This document shows positions 12,501 to 24,163 of a DNA stretch of 64,000 nucleotides, piece after piece. The DNA lies in contig PTFA01000010.1 in the NCBI GenBank assembly GCA_003342895.1, forward strand, positions 9,491,286 to 9,555,285, written 5' to 3'. The translations under genes were made by a program, and so were the position numbers. The stretch comes from Casuarius casuarius. Taxonomy: Eukaryota; Chordata; Aves; Casuariiformes; Casuariidae. The notes under the pieces are model-generated. The model did no database searches, had not been told where the DNA came from, and saw only the letters and a program-made list of their open reading frames with translations. Numbering within the stretch: the stretch's first letter is position 1; every line of letters starts with the position of its first letter.

Positions 12501-15500
12501 AGTGAACATTTATGTGAATAAATAGTTGTGTGTATCATCACCCTGGAAATAGCCTTGGCATTTTACTGAAGATCTTTTTTTCTCTGGCTGGAATGGGCAA
12601 ATTATAAATGCTCATGGATAATTCATTAGTGAAAGAATGAATCTCCTTGCTTCTATAAAATTGTTTTACAATCAGGAAACACAGTCAAAGCTGTATAGTT
12701 TACATAAACAATTCTCCAGTGCAATTAGCAAGTATATGTAGCAGTTAACATATAATTAATGCAGTGTTGTCCCCGTGTATGTAAAGACATATTTACAGAT
12801 GACTTTGTTGAGTTACCCATCCTAAACAGAACAATCCATAGCCTAAAATCTGTACACACACATTGACTGCTGATTTTAGATAGCGTATCTGAAAAAAATA
12901 AAAAGAATATAATTAAGGGTTGTTCATGACCAGCATCTTAGAGCTGGCTAAATTTGTAGTCTCAGGTAGCTCCACCAGCAAATGTGTTTTCATTGAACTG
13001 GAAAATTTGTAGGGGTGAGAAACTGCCAATTATTTTTTTTTTATTTTCCCAATCAGAAAATGCAAAAGAAAAATGTTTTCTTTCCACTGAAAAATAAGGT
13101 TTTTTTTCAGTTCATCTTGACTTAATATTTTATGTTGGTTTGATTTCTTGAAAATAAAAATATTCAATGTGTCCTGAAAAGTAATTCTTCTCTTTCTGAC
13201 TTTGATCATCTGGAAGGTGGGAAATTCTCCATACTTGTCACTCTTTTGCAGTGCAGAAAAGATAAATCATAACATATGTGCAGAAGTGTGAGGAAATATA
13301 TGCTTTCTCAGATTATGTTGGTGCACTCCAGGTTTTTCCCATTGCAAAATATTAGTAAATATACAAATGGAGTGTTAACCACCTTTCTGGGGAAAAAGAG
13401 GAGCAGAACAAACAGAAAGCCCCAAATCCAGACACTCCAAAACTGGAAAATGAGGATTTTTCAGTTTCCAAAAAATGAAGCAAAATTATGATTTTAAAAT
13501 TGAAATGAAACATTCTATTGTATTCTGGCTGCTCAAATGAAACAATTTCTAATTTTGAAATGTTAGGTAAAAGAAAAATGAAAAACCTAAACATCTTAAT
13601 CAGAAAAATTTGGAAGGGGTTTTTCTTCCAAACCTTTTTCACCAAGAACTTAATAGAATGCTATTTTGGTTTTCCTGCTAGCTCCATTGTATACTCTTTA
13701 GTTTAGGCTTGTCCTGATTTAACAACATGACAGAGTCTTCAAGAGGAGGTGGGTACCAGCTTCCTGGTACATGGGTCTGCCCTGGGATAAGACTTCACAC
13801 AATAAACTAGAGCTAATGTTGTTCCAGGCATGATTTTACTGCTAACATGAGAAAGAAAAGTCACACTTAAAATACCCACGTTTTGATTGGTCTATCCTAA
13901 CATGATTTTGACTTGCCTTTGTCTTCACAGAAACTATGCAATGTTGTTTTAGTAAAATATATGTGCTATTGGGTTCTACTCTTACCCATTTACTTTACTT
14001 CTTAATCCCTTACTCTTTAATAACTTTGACTTTCTGTTGAAGCCCTCAGGCTTATTAGGAGGAATAGAATGAGAATTTAAGCCTCTGTTGACAGTGAGAT
14101 AATCTTCTCTCTTTGTCAATGAATTAACAGTTGTTGCATTATAACTTCAGTGGTGGCTACATGTGTGATGGAAAAAATACCAGTTTGTCCAGCTTGTAGA
14201 GCTAGTGATAGGCTGTAACTAGCTTTGTATGGATGTGTGAGGGAGCAAGCAGAAGAGGTGCTAATACGCCTTTTGCTGGCCACAAGCTTAATCCCAAATT
14301 TTGTATCCAGAGGCTAGCACTCAAGTCTATTGTGAACAGCATTGCTGCTCACTATGGAGAAATTCAGAAATGTAGCCATGAATGTGAAGTCAAATGTTGC
14401 TTTTTCCTGCACACCACCAGGAAGGAAGCAAGAAATTAAGCACCCTTTGAAAAGGCCCACAGATGGTCTCTGTCCTGTTTTCTCCCTGTCTTTTGTGGAG
14501 ACTACGTCTGAGGCAGAATCCCAGTTCAACCACCTAGAAAAGTATTTCTTTTTTTCCATCTTGCTTCTATCAGCATGAGTTTATTTGGCATAATATAGCT
14601 GTCCATAAGCCACAGAGTATATGGAGCTGCATATGGATGAAGGGTCTCTAGACTGTGAAATTTTTTTTATTAGTAGTTCCCTGTGGCAGTTCTAGGTTCC
14701 TCTAGGAAAAGATGGAGCTATTCTACTTTATTAACCTGGCATGGCATGGAGCATTAATCTTCTTGGCCCAATGGTAAAAAAGAAACAATTTTAATGATTT
14801 TACTGAAAGAGTTTAAGGCAGGAAGGTGATATTTTGTGATTTTTGAAAGAGAGGGTGTGTGGGGGTCTCTATTTCAGTATATCATGAATCAAGAGCTAAA
14901 CATGCTCCTGGCTTTGCAGAGCTACATCCGAGTGAAAAACAGCAGAGCCAAACTTGGTTTTGTTAGACTCTCTAATACTGGGCATCAAATCAGATAAAAG
15001 GAATGGAAAAGACTGAGTAGTCTAAAAACATTGATTTTTTTTTAAGTGGGAGAAATAGCTTATTGTTGTACAAAAAGAAACTAAGGGTAAAACTGAAAAA
15101 GGTAAATTGTAGCTAGAGCATAATGACCTATTTCCCAGTGACAAAATCTACTAGAGGGTGTAATAATGTCTCAAGTGAATTTATCCTGCCTTCTACGTAA
15201 TAAGTAGGCATTTGAAAGAACGTGAGTGATTACTACAATTTTCAGAGGCAGGTTGACAGGACATTGGGCTTTTTTTGGGTGACAAGGTCTGTAACAACAA
15301 AATCTTCATTTCTGCTTGGTTTCTTTTGGTTCTGCTGCTTCTCATCTCTCTTCAGTATTTGTCTTTCAGTTGTTAATCTAGCTGATCTCTGCTTCTGGCT
15401 GCTCTTCTGCTTGGCCATGCTTCAGTTTGCTCTGGGTGCAAAACACGTCCTATTCACCTACTCTCTGTATTCAGGTTAACCTATTTTCTCTTCACCACAT

Positions 15501-15786
15501 CCTGTTTTTGGTCAAATTGAACTTTCTCATCATGAAGTTCTTTTATAATCTAAACTTTCTCATAGGTTTCTCCCAGCAGCTTAAGCTGGTGTTCAGTCCC
15601 TGAAATAAGGCTGTGTACCCATAGTTCCATTTATATTAATGGCAAAAAATATTAACGATGCTGCACCTTTCTTACTGCAGACTATCTTTTATCCTTTCCT
15701 TTATCCATATTTTCTTGTGTGTATTCTCCTGTGCANTGGTACATACCAACAGGCCAATGTGCTGATGAAATGTGTCTTTCGTTTAG
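9543..15786 (+). other. VWF: Intron 18
   Basis: This 6.2 kb intron holds a T18-20 tract near 10299, a short 12-base tandem duplication near 11278-11301 (cattcatatcaa twice) and one undetermined base (15736). Apart from these I see no gene, RNA or recognisable transposon. It ends in the acceptor ctttcgtttag. Confidence 0.82.
15736..15736. other. Undetermined base (n)
   Basis: A single n lies in the intron 51 bases before exon 19, outside any splice consensus. It shows the source is a draft assembly. Confidence 0.99.
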
Positions 15787-15890
15787 GTGCGACATGAAAA
15801 CAAGTGTGTTTCTCCTGAGAGATGCCCATGTTTTCACAATGGAAGAGAATATGCCAAGGGAGAGATGGTGACTAATGACTGTAACACCTG
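15787..15890 (+). CDS. VWF: VWF exon 19 (end of TIL', E' module of D')
   Basis: This 104-base exon is phase 0 in, phase 2 out. It encodes [19 protein letters not shown] and then [16 protein letters not shown] (last base in exon 20). The opening VRHEN is the same as human, where Arg816 and His817 affect factor VIII binding. It therefore anchors the exon numbering and suggests conserved factor VIII carriage. All cysteines expected in this segment are present. Splice sites are tttag and gtgagt. Confidence 0.97.
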
Positions 15891-16384
15891 GTGAGTTACT
15901 TGCACTGTATTTTTCTCTAGGCAGTTAACACGATTCTAAAAAATATAATAATTGCATGCTTAATAGATCTCTCTCTATATAAAGTCAGGGATTTAATGTC
16001 ATAACATGCAAATTGCACAGACCATCATCTTCCTTTCACATGTGGTATAAAGACCAGTGCACTGTTTGTCAAAATGTACTTGGTACCTTACAAGTAGGTA
16101 GTCCATGTGTCTGTGAATGACCCCTGTAGCCACTAGCTAGTGGAGTTGCTCTGTGACCTTGCAACCCAAGATAATAGTACAGGAGGTGCTCTGGGGTGGG
16201 AGGAACAGAGCCTGCATTTTGGACACCAAGCTCTGGTGTCATGCTTCCCCTTGTTTGCCTTTTGAGGCCCTTTAAATTAGTTCTTTTTAGCCGGAAGCTT
16301 GCATTGGCAGAAGGATTGTGATCTGCCAACTATAATATGACAGAAACTCTCCAGGAAAACATCAAAGAGGAGTTTCAGTCCCCT

Positions 16385-16440
16385 CAGGCAGAAAAGGGAG
16401 TTGAACCTGAACTCCTGTATCTTAAATGTATGCTCTGCCC
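16385..16440 (-). mobile_element. Possible tRNA-derived SINE remnant
   Basis: The stretch gagttgaacctgaactcctg followed by a gctct element resembles the reverse complement of a tRNA-type promoter (B box, then head) seen in old amniote SINEs. It is short and diverged. A chance match is quite possible. Confidence 0.3.
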
Positions 16441-18280
16441 ATACATCTCTTCAAAGAAAAGGGGGGAGTTGGTGACGTCCCCCTAGAAAAACAGAATGAA
16501 TGCTGCCTGTCTTTTACGCATCTCCCTCTCTCTCCTACTTGGCTCTTTATCAAAAGTTTGTAGATTCAGAAGAAAAAGTTCTTGGCTGTGACATTTGCAT
16601 GGAGGGAAAACCTCACCACAACCTTGTGTAGGGTTAGGAGATTTGGCTGCTGGGCAATTCTTGGCTCTTGCATGTACATCACATTCACTATCTTGGAGAG
16701 GTGCTTTGCTCTCCACTTTTGCTTCTATCGGGAAGGGTGCCACCACCTGCACCACCTAAATGACCAAGATGTAGGTCATCCAGTTGTCAGCGATGCAGAA
16801 ACTATCTTCTGTTTGGACTTAGACTTCAGGTTCTCTCATAAGCTTTACGCAAGCCATTTTGCTTCTCAACTCTAGCACCTCTAGGAGCAGTGATTGCATG
16901 GTGCTCTGTATGTCTGAATGGAATCAGATCAGAGAATCGACACCATAAAAAAACATTTTTGTGTTTTATGCATGGATCTTAGAGCAACATTGATTTTTAA
17001 ATGCCATATTTTTAAATTACTGGGACTGCTCCTAACTAGCATAAGTTAGATTTGAATATCAGGTTTTATGGTCTTATATGGCAATATTGACCTTCCAGTA
17101 TTTTATTTTTTTTAATCTGCGGCTACTTATTTCATTGTGAATGACATATTACAATTAGACCTGGGAAAGATAGGTTTCAAGGGAAGAAGATGGAGAAGTT
17201 GAGGTTTTATATAGATGCATATACTACAGCCTGCTTATATTGCATCTGGGTAGAACTGACTTAGCCAGAAAGCAGACACACTAATAACTTTATTGAGGCA
17301 ATAACAATACATTGTTGTGAACTTTGAAAGATTTGTAAGATGATGTTCTTCACAATTACCATACACAGTCTTTTTAATGTCAGTCATTCTTAAAATTTTA
17401 AATCTTAAAATAGTTATAGCCACATTGCTTCATTCTAGTAACTGCCCTTTTGTTTTTGGCAATGCCATTGTAAGTGACATTTCCTCTTATGCACAGAATT
17501 TTCTTCAATATCAGGGTCTAGGAAATCATAGGAATTGTGTTTTTTCTCTTTAGTAAGAAGCCTTTCATCTTATTTTAGGTATTTTTCTTGAATATGAAGG
17601 TAAAATTGGAAAGCAGCGTCCTTTCAAAATGGCAATAGAGCTGTTTGAACTATGTGGGTTTAAAAAGCTTCATGATAGTTCTCAGCAAATATCAAGTCAA
17701 ATGTCATTTAGAGAGTGATATAGGAAATTACTATTGCTTTGAGAATTAATAAGAGTTGAGAGACAGCATTTTGGAGGTCAGATCTTCCTTTTCTTTTGTT
17801 TTCGCTTTTTGTACTGCTGTTGAAGGAGTTCTCATTCTCACTTGTTCTTAGCCAGATGTGAACACCTGCAAACGCAATATATGAGCCAGAGGTGTCAGAT
17901 TTGGCATTTACATTCATCTTGACATATGGGAGACCCTAATTCATGAACAGCGGAATGTCTCCAAATCTAAGCTAGTGGCAAAACTTTTGTTATGCTATGT
18001 ATTGGGAATTCATTGTGGAGTTCAGTGAAAATTTTGGAATAACATTTATGAAGCAGTACACAGCAGAAATTTGCTAAACCACATACTTTATAATCTGTCC
18101 ATGCACACATACACAAAATCTTGGTCTTGCTATTAACAGAGTTTTAATAGCAAATGCTGCACGAGGTTTCATGTTACTGAAATGTCATTCTTTGAACAAA
18201 ATGTATTGCACAATACTTATTATGCTATGAAGTGTTATCAAAACTAAATGATGATTACTTCTGGGTTAAGGTATTACATT

Positions 18281-18440
18281 GGGACAGTAGAGAACACAGT
18301 TCAGTACCCACTTTTGCTATGCGTTAGCAATGTGATCTTGGGAAAATACTTCAAGTTCTTTGTCTCTCCATTTTCACATCTGTAAAGTAGAGGTAGAATT
18401 CTCCTTTCCTGCCTTTATAGAGGAGGTATGTCTTGATTAG
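18281..18440 (+). mobile_element. MIR-like SINE fragment
   Basis: The order tagcaatgtgatcttggg, then acttcaagttctttgtctct, then ccattttcacatctgtaaag follows the MIR core and 3' region (human consensus: tgtgaccttgggcaagtta, cctctctgtgcctcagtttcc, tcatctgtaaaatggg). It is highly diverged, as expected for a SINE older than the mammal-sauropsid split or long inactive. Confidence 0.75.
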
Positions 18441-18799
18441 AAAATCCTTGGAGCAGTGATGTTATCCATCTGCACTCATATAGCATTTAGCTGAATGCTA
18501 TGCTGACCTCAAGCAAGCTATTGCTTATTAGATTATTACCATTATATTAGGTTATTAGATATTGTGTCAGAAGCTATTCTAACAGAAAAAAATAAACAAC
18601 AGACAAAAGAGTGAGGAGAATTTCTGCTTCATTGTCCTTTTTTTAAATTTTGTTTGCTCAGTCTCTTGCTAGTTAACAAATCAATTTATTTCACTGATCA
18701 AGAGCCTGTGGATGCCAAAGGAAAGATTCCCTTTAACATCTCCAGCTTCTGCAGCAAGGATTGTAGGTCTCCTGGTAATCTGTTTCAAAGAACAAGAGG

Positions 18800-18900
18800 C
18801 CTAGGTGACCGTTCTGAATTCTCTTCTGATCTTTGTTCCTCAATTTTCTTTAATTTAACATGAGGATAATGGTATTTACCTCCTTGACACTTGCTTGTAA
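18800..18900 (+). mobile_element. Second MIR-like fragment
   Basis: The sequence gttcctcaattttcttta, then acatgaggataatggtattt, then acctcctt matches the MIR segment 'cctcagtttcctcatctgtaaaatgggg...acctacctc' in order. Only this part is convincing. It lies about 400 bases after the first MIR-like copy in the same orientation. Confidence 0.55.
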
Positions 18901-19054
18901 CTGTACCATATATTATGTAGGTTATTACATATTGCAGCACCAAAAAGATACAGGTGTTCATGGAAACTCTTAGAAATTTAATAATGTTTGACACTGAATA
19001 TGGTTGTTTTCATGTCGTGATGAAGGCTAAGAGCCATAATATTTCTTCTTCTGT

Positions 19055-19108
19055 CTCTTACACTGGTATAATTACACTGAAATCAATGGAGTTGCACCAA
19101 TATAAGAG
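19055..19108. mobile_element. Palindromic MITE-like remnant A
   Basis: A 54-base imperfect inverted repeat: the left arm ctcttacactggt pairs with the right arm accaatataagag (11 of 13 bases), with a centre containing gaaatcaatggag. It resembles the widespread sauropsid palindromic repeat containing 'gaagtcaatgg'. The arms and centre suggest a remnant of a non-autonomous DNA transposon. Confidence 0.6.
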
Positions 19109-20049
19109 AATTAGCTTTCTTTGCATTTTGAATATCCACTAGGAAGCAGGTCACCATGTGTATAAAGGCAAAATAAGTGCAAAAGAAGGAGTAAAAGCAA
19201 AAAAACCCCTCAAGCTGTCCCTTTCAACATCACTGTTTTTGTAATAACAGTGCAGTTGAGCTATTAGAGCGGTGAGAATATAATGATATCAAAGCCCTAA
19301 AACCAGTTCTGAGTCTGATTTCTCCTCAGAATTCCCTACCCCGACAAAACAAGGTAGCATCTTACTTTGCTTTGCATGTCAGGAAGGCTTCTGTCACCGC
19401 TCTTGTCATGAAAGCTGAGCGGTTTAGGCTGGAATCGCATTCTTGTGTAGCCAGATGTGAATTCCCCTGTAGGGTGGATGCTCTAATCTGACTACTACAG
19501 TAGAGCTGCCAGGACATTATCTTGTAGCTTAGGGCAGTCCTTGGAGGGTGGGTGTACATGGGTACCTATGTAGAAAAGAAGAAATGTATCTATCCATATA
19601 TGTATTTTTGTCAGACTATGAAGTAAGGTCTCCAATTACTAGGTCAGGTAAGCTACCATTAAGAATGAAACTCATTTAAGAACGGAGAGACCTCTTTGGA
19701 AAAGGGTGGTAATATACTTAAGTATGTAACCTGAACGAAAGCCACTGGGCAGATTGAATTACAGTCCTGGTTACTTGGTCCCAAAGTTGGTCGCTAGGGT
19801 AAACAGAGTAAACAGATGTCCTCTGGCATCAGTTAGATATTAAATCTACTACTATTTTGGCTTCCTGTGAGGAAAAAGGGACAGTACTGCAAATAAAAAC
19901 AGGGTCAGTGATATTATGCTTCATATTTAACCTGTAATGGCCCTTAGAGGGTAATAAAAGTGTTTTGTAAACGCATATTCTGAGCAGAGCAGGATATCCA
20001 CAATAAAATACTAATAGTATTATGAAATACTCCAGCAGGCTCTCTCCAG

Positions 20050-20053
<4 letters not shown>

Positions 20054-20085
<32 letters not shown>
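20054..20085 (+). repeat. T32 homopolymer
   Basis: A run of 32 T residues occurs in intron 19. No retroelement body is recognised on its left side, so it may be a simple expansion. Confidence 0.95.
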
Positions 20086-20086
<1 letters not shown>

Positions 20087-20754
20087 GTAATAGGGAAGTT
20101 CAAAAAGCATGTTTATTCTCGTATGCAGCTTGTAAGAGAAAGGGAAACATATTTCTACCCTCTTAATGCACTATTTGGATTTATGCATCCAATGCTAATG
20201 TATGTTAATTTAAGTTAATGAGTGAGGTTATCACCTGATCCATGGTAGCTATGGAAATCTGTTGGGGAAGAAGTCTAGCAGCCCAGGTGTGGAGCCCTGT
20301 AAGAACACATTCTCAAGCCTAAACATGGAAAAGATGTTCAGGGGACATGTCTGAGGATGAATAGCAGCACAGAAAACTGCAGAGCTTCCTCACAGACCTG
20401 TAGCCAACAGCTGAGTTTAAGACGTGCAGGGGAACAATGCTCCTATTTCGTCTCCTGTACGTTACTTCCTGATCTAGGCCTAGGGAAAAGGGGAGAACAA
20501 GAGTCAAATCAAATTTCACCTCGGGAATTAGATGATTTGTCTGTTGGACCATGATTTTTCTTCCATTAGTTGACCTGTGAATGTATATCTGGAAATACAT
20601 GCACTGTCAACTGGTAGATTGCCACAAGCTAAAAAATAAAAATAAAAAAAAAATCACCCAATCCAAAAACAATAAACAAACTCCAAAACAATCACCAGGA
20701 AGAATTTACATCAAGGTTTTTCCTTTTTTGTTTCCTGCTTGGAGAACGTAGACT

Positions 20755-20970
20755 GTTTTTTTTTTTTTTATCTTTTTTTATCTTATCTTTTTTTTATCTT
20801 ATCTTTTTTTTATCTTATCTTTTTTTATCTTTTTTGAATCTTTTTTTATCTTTTTTTATCTTTTTATCTTTTTTATCTTTTTTATATTTTTTATATTTTT
20901 TATATTTTTTTATCTTTTAAAAATCTTTTTTATCTTTTTAATCTTTTTTTTATCTTTTTTTTTTTTTTTA
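20755..20970 (+). repeat. (TATCTTTTTT)-type tandem tract
   Basis: About 216 bases are made almost only of T with regularly placed ATC or ATA triplets, giving units such as tttttatc with variable T counts. The register drifts, as in a slippage-expanded minisatellite. It is polypyrimidine-like on this strand. Confidence 0.9.
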
Positions 20971-21639
20971 ATGTGCTAAGAGGGTGTACTAGGCAAATTG
21001 TTGTTGGGGTATATATTTAGTTCTTAATGCCAGGCTTGCTCTTAAGCAAATCAAGAAAAATGTTAGACATAGTTAAGTTACTCTGCATTTGAAATACACA
21101 ATACAGAACAAAATCTTGTTCCGTCATAACAGTGCCTGGATGTTGTTATTGCCCTTCTTATTTATCATTTTTAATCAATGTCATACAGTTATGCATCTGC
21201 TATAGAAATTTCCATTTCCTGCAGGAGAGCTGGTGTTCTAGAAATGAGTTAGTTTTTGATATCGTCGCTTCCATTAAAAATATCAGATAAAGGCAGAGAA
21301 AGTCATTCTGTTCATACAGACTTGTAGTATGTACTTCTTACTGTTTATGGATCATAGACACCTCACCTAATATCAGTTTTAAAGAGAGGTGATAGTAAAG
21401 AAAATCAAACTGAAATATCAGCCTTTTGCACTTAAAATCAAACCTTCTTTCATCTAGGAATTTGCATCATTAAATAAATCCGTGCCCATTTTTACCACAG
21501 AGTTTAGTTGCTGCCACTGTTTGCTCAGAAAACTTGGTCTCTGGTCTTCTATCTAATCCAGAATACTGAAGTCTCCTTTGCATGAGCTCTGATATCTTGA
21601 TTGAAGATACACTGTAGTCAGTCTCAAACTCTTGGACTC

Positions 21640-21735
21640 AGAAGAGAGGTGACCCATGGCTCCTAGGCAAGTAGACTAGAAGATCGAAAGGCCTATTCTG
21701 TCCTTAAGCTGTACAAATCTATGAATATTAAAAAG
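21640..21735 (+). mobile_element. CR1-like LINE 3' end, sense
   Basis: The segment gactagaagatcgaaaggcc followed by ttctgtccttaagct and aatctatgaat resembles the sauropsid CR1 3' end (ggactagatgatct..aggtcccttc..tctatgaat). It is old and short. The 5' limit is uncertain. Confidence 0.6.
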
Positions 21736-22141
21736 CCAGTTTTTCCCTAATTATTTACTGTGTTAGATGCCTTTATTTTTGAGTGCTTGACTGAAGAACT
21801 TGAAAATGGTTCCATCTTCATAAAGTGTTGAACACACGATATGCTGAAGTACTGAGCCCTTTAAAATACCTTAAGCTAAGGACCCCCAAATCCTTGAGTA
21901 CTGCTGAACATGTTACCAGTGTATACCAAGTATGAGCAAAAGCTCTGACAAGTTGATGCTGTAGGATATAAAATAGTAGCTTATCACTACGCATTCTGTG
22001 TCTGTTGGAGTCTTCAGATCATGAGCACATGGAGGCAGAAACTTTTGTTACTTCTCCGTGTTTAAAGCACCTTGCCTTCTCTTGGTATTAGATACATTAG
22101 AAATAATGATAACTGTCACTAATTTGTTTTCTCTGTTACAG

Positions 22142-22280
22142 CATGTGCCGTGGTCGAAAGTGGGAATGCACCAAAAATACATGTGATGCCACCTGCTCTG
22201 TTATTGGTACAGCTCATTATTTGACATTTGATGGATTGAAATACAAGTTTCCAGGAGACTGTCAGTATGTATTAGTTCAG
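22142..22280 (+). CDS. VWF: VWF exon 20 (start of VWD3, D3 domain)
   Basis: This 139-base exon (phase 2 to phase 0) encodes [19 protein letters not shown] and then [28 protein letters not shown]. The Arg in GRKWEC corresponds to human Arg854, a factor VIII-contact position. The [10 protein letters not shown] stretch opens the VWD fold of D3. Human N857 (WNCT) is Glu here, so that N-glycan is absent; an Asn-Thr-Cys triplet three residues later is only a weak sequon. The acceptor is ttacag and the donor is gtaaga. Confidence 0.97.
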
Positions 22281-24028
22281 GTAAGAATGAAAGCTGTTGC
22301 ACAATACCAAGTTATTTTGAAAAAGTATGTCGAATGTCTGAGCTGTTTGATAATATATAAGGTGTGTTAAACCAGGAGAGATGTCTGACGTTTAGATGAG
22401 TCACAGTAAAATGTTCTTAATCACTAAACCATATATATGGCAGAGGAGAGCAGAGCTTAGTAATGGATTAAAAGATACCTAGAGAAGTGTAAAGATTGCA
22501 TTGTGTTCTAGAGAGGTGAGTTAGCTTGTGTTGTGTCTAGCGGACAGCTGTAAATGTGAGTGTAGCATGGTATAGAGAGAAGCTGTCTGAATCTCATATC
22601 TAACAATGAATTTTAGGTACCCTAAGTCAAGCTTTCTTGGCTCTGCATTAGCCTCTTTGGTCATTTATTCATCTAGTGATGGCTCACAGAATGAATGGTG
22701 GAGACCCAGGAGGTCTATACTACCAGCTCTTTTCTTCAACCTGGGTGAGACAAGAAGTGTTCAGTGAACCTTTTCTAAAGGCTTCTGGAGCAGAGACTCA
22801 GGTTCACTTTTGCAGAATCACTGTCCTGCTTCATGCACCAGCCTGGTTGGAGTGCACTGACAACATCTGTTTTCTTTACAGCAAAGAGTAGGGGGAAATA
22901 AAGACATAGTACACTAATGTCAGCCTGTGATTGCTGGGAGCAGCCAGAAATTTAGGGAGCTAAATGAGATTAAGATGTCAGCTACAGATGCTGTCAATTT
23001 GGATTTAAAAATATGTGTGCAAAGGAAGAAATGTTCCTCTGAAAATTTGGTCTAAAACTAGATGGATCCACTGATAATTGATAACAACAGTCTTCTGCAG
23101 TTACGGAGTGCCATGTTTCTTGGGTGGGCTACTCCTCCTCAAATATTTTCCCCACAAACCCTTTTCACGTAGCGCAGTTCTTGGGCAGGAATGTGGGATC
23201 AACCAGTCTTTGACTGGGTCTTTGAAATATGCTCCCACCCTGACACCAACTAGGTTACCTTAGAAGACAGGTGGTTCTGGCACAAGTGAGAGTTTTCTGT
23301 AAAGATCTCATGGTCAACAATAGCATACAGTACTACAGAAACACTTAAAAAGAAAGTAAGATGTGTTTTTCTCAAATTATACACACACAGAACTGGAGGC
23401 AGGGGTCTTTTTCTTAGAAGGTGTATACCTAGAATTGGTAAAAGGTCTGATCATCATGAATTATCATATAAATGTAGTGCTGTCTCTCCATGCATCTCAA
23501 AAATATTTGACTTTAAAAAAAGTTGAGACATTAACCTACATAATTTCTCCCCAAGAAACAGACTGATGTTACTATAATTATGTACAGGTGGGAAAATAAA
23601 GATTTTGCTCGAGATTGTGCAGCAAGTTACTTTCTAACCCATTTACATTTATATTTTTATTTTATCATCTGAAATGCAGTGTCTTGTTTTTACCATTAAA
23701 TGAATACATATTTGTGTATTCCTATGTACACTATGACCATTATACATCTTTGCAATATCACCGCTACCATAACAGCACTAATTCTCCCCCAGAAGAATAC
23801 CTGCAAAATATGCACGTGTGTAACACTGGCAGAGCATGTCTCATTCCGTAAGGGCTGGACCACGTGAATGTAAGTGCTAAGCACAAAGTAAATTAATATG
23901 AGAACAAGTATCTTAGCAGCCCCACAGTGCGCAGAGTATTGTTCGAGGCTTCCTTTTTCTCCACAGATCTGTATGTGTTTTTTCAAATGTCCCTATTAAT
24001 GATTCTTTCGTTTATTTTTGTCTGATAG
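22281..24028 (+). other. VWF: Intron 20
   Basis: This 1.75 kb intron runs from gtaaga to an acceptor ending gtctgatag. I see no repeat or gene in it. Confidence 0.83.
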
Positions 24029-24163
24029 GATTTTTGCAAGGATGATTCTGGGACATTCCGGATTCTTATTTCAAATGAAGGATGTGGCTTCACTGGAGAA
24101 AAGTGCACCAAAAGAGTTATCATTCTGTTTGAAAGTGGGGAGATAGAGTTGTTTAATGGAAAT
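24029..24163 (+). CDS. VWF: VWF exon 21 (VWD3, D3 domain)
   Basis: This 135-base exon is in phase 0 on both sides. It encodes [19 protein letters not shown], then [19 protein letters not shown] and IELFNGN. Human has DYCGSNPGTFRILVGNKGC and [22 protein letters not shown], so length and cysteines agree. It forms the middle of the VWD3 beta-sandwich in D3, the domain that makes inter-dimer disulfides in the Golgi. The donor gtacgt is acceptable. Confidence 0.96.

Larger units (their letters stand above)
15891..22141 (+). other. VWF: Intron 19
   Basis: This 6.25 kb intron is the most repeat-rich of the window. It contains a possible tRNA-like SINE trace (about 16385-16440), MIR-like segments (about 18281-18440 and 18800-18900), a palindromic MITE remnant (19055-19108), a T32 run (20054-20085), a T-rich tandem tract (20755-20970) and a CR1 3' end (about 21640-21735). 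It ends in the acceptor tctctgttacag. Confidence 0.85.
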
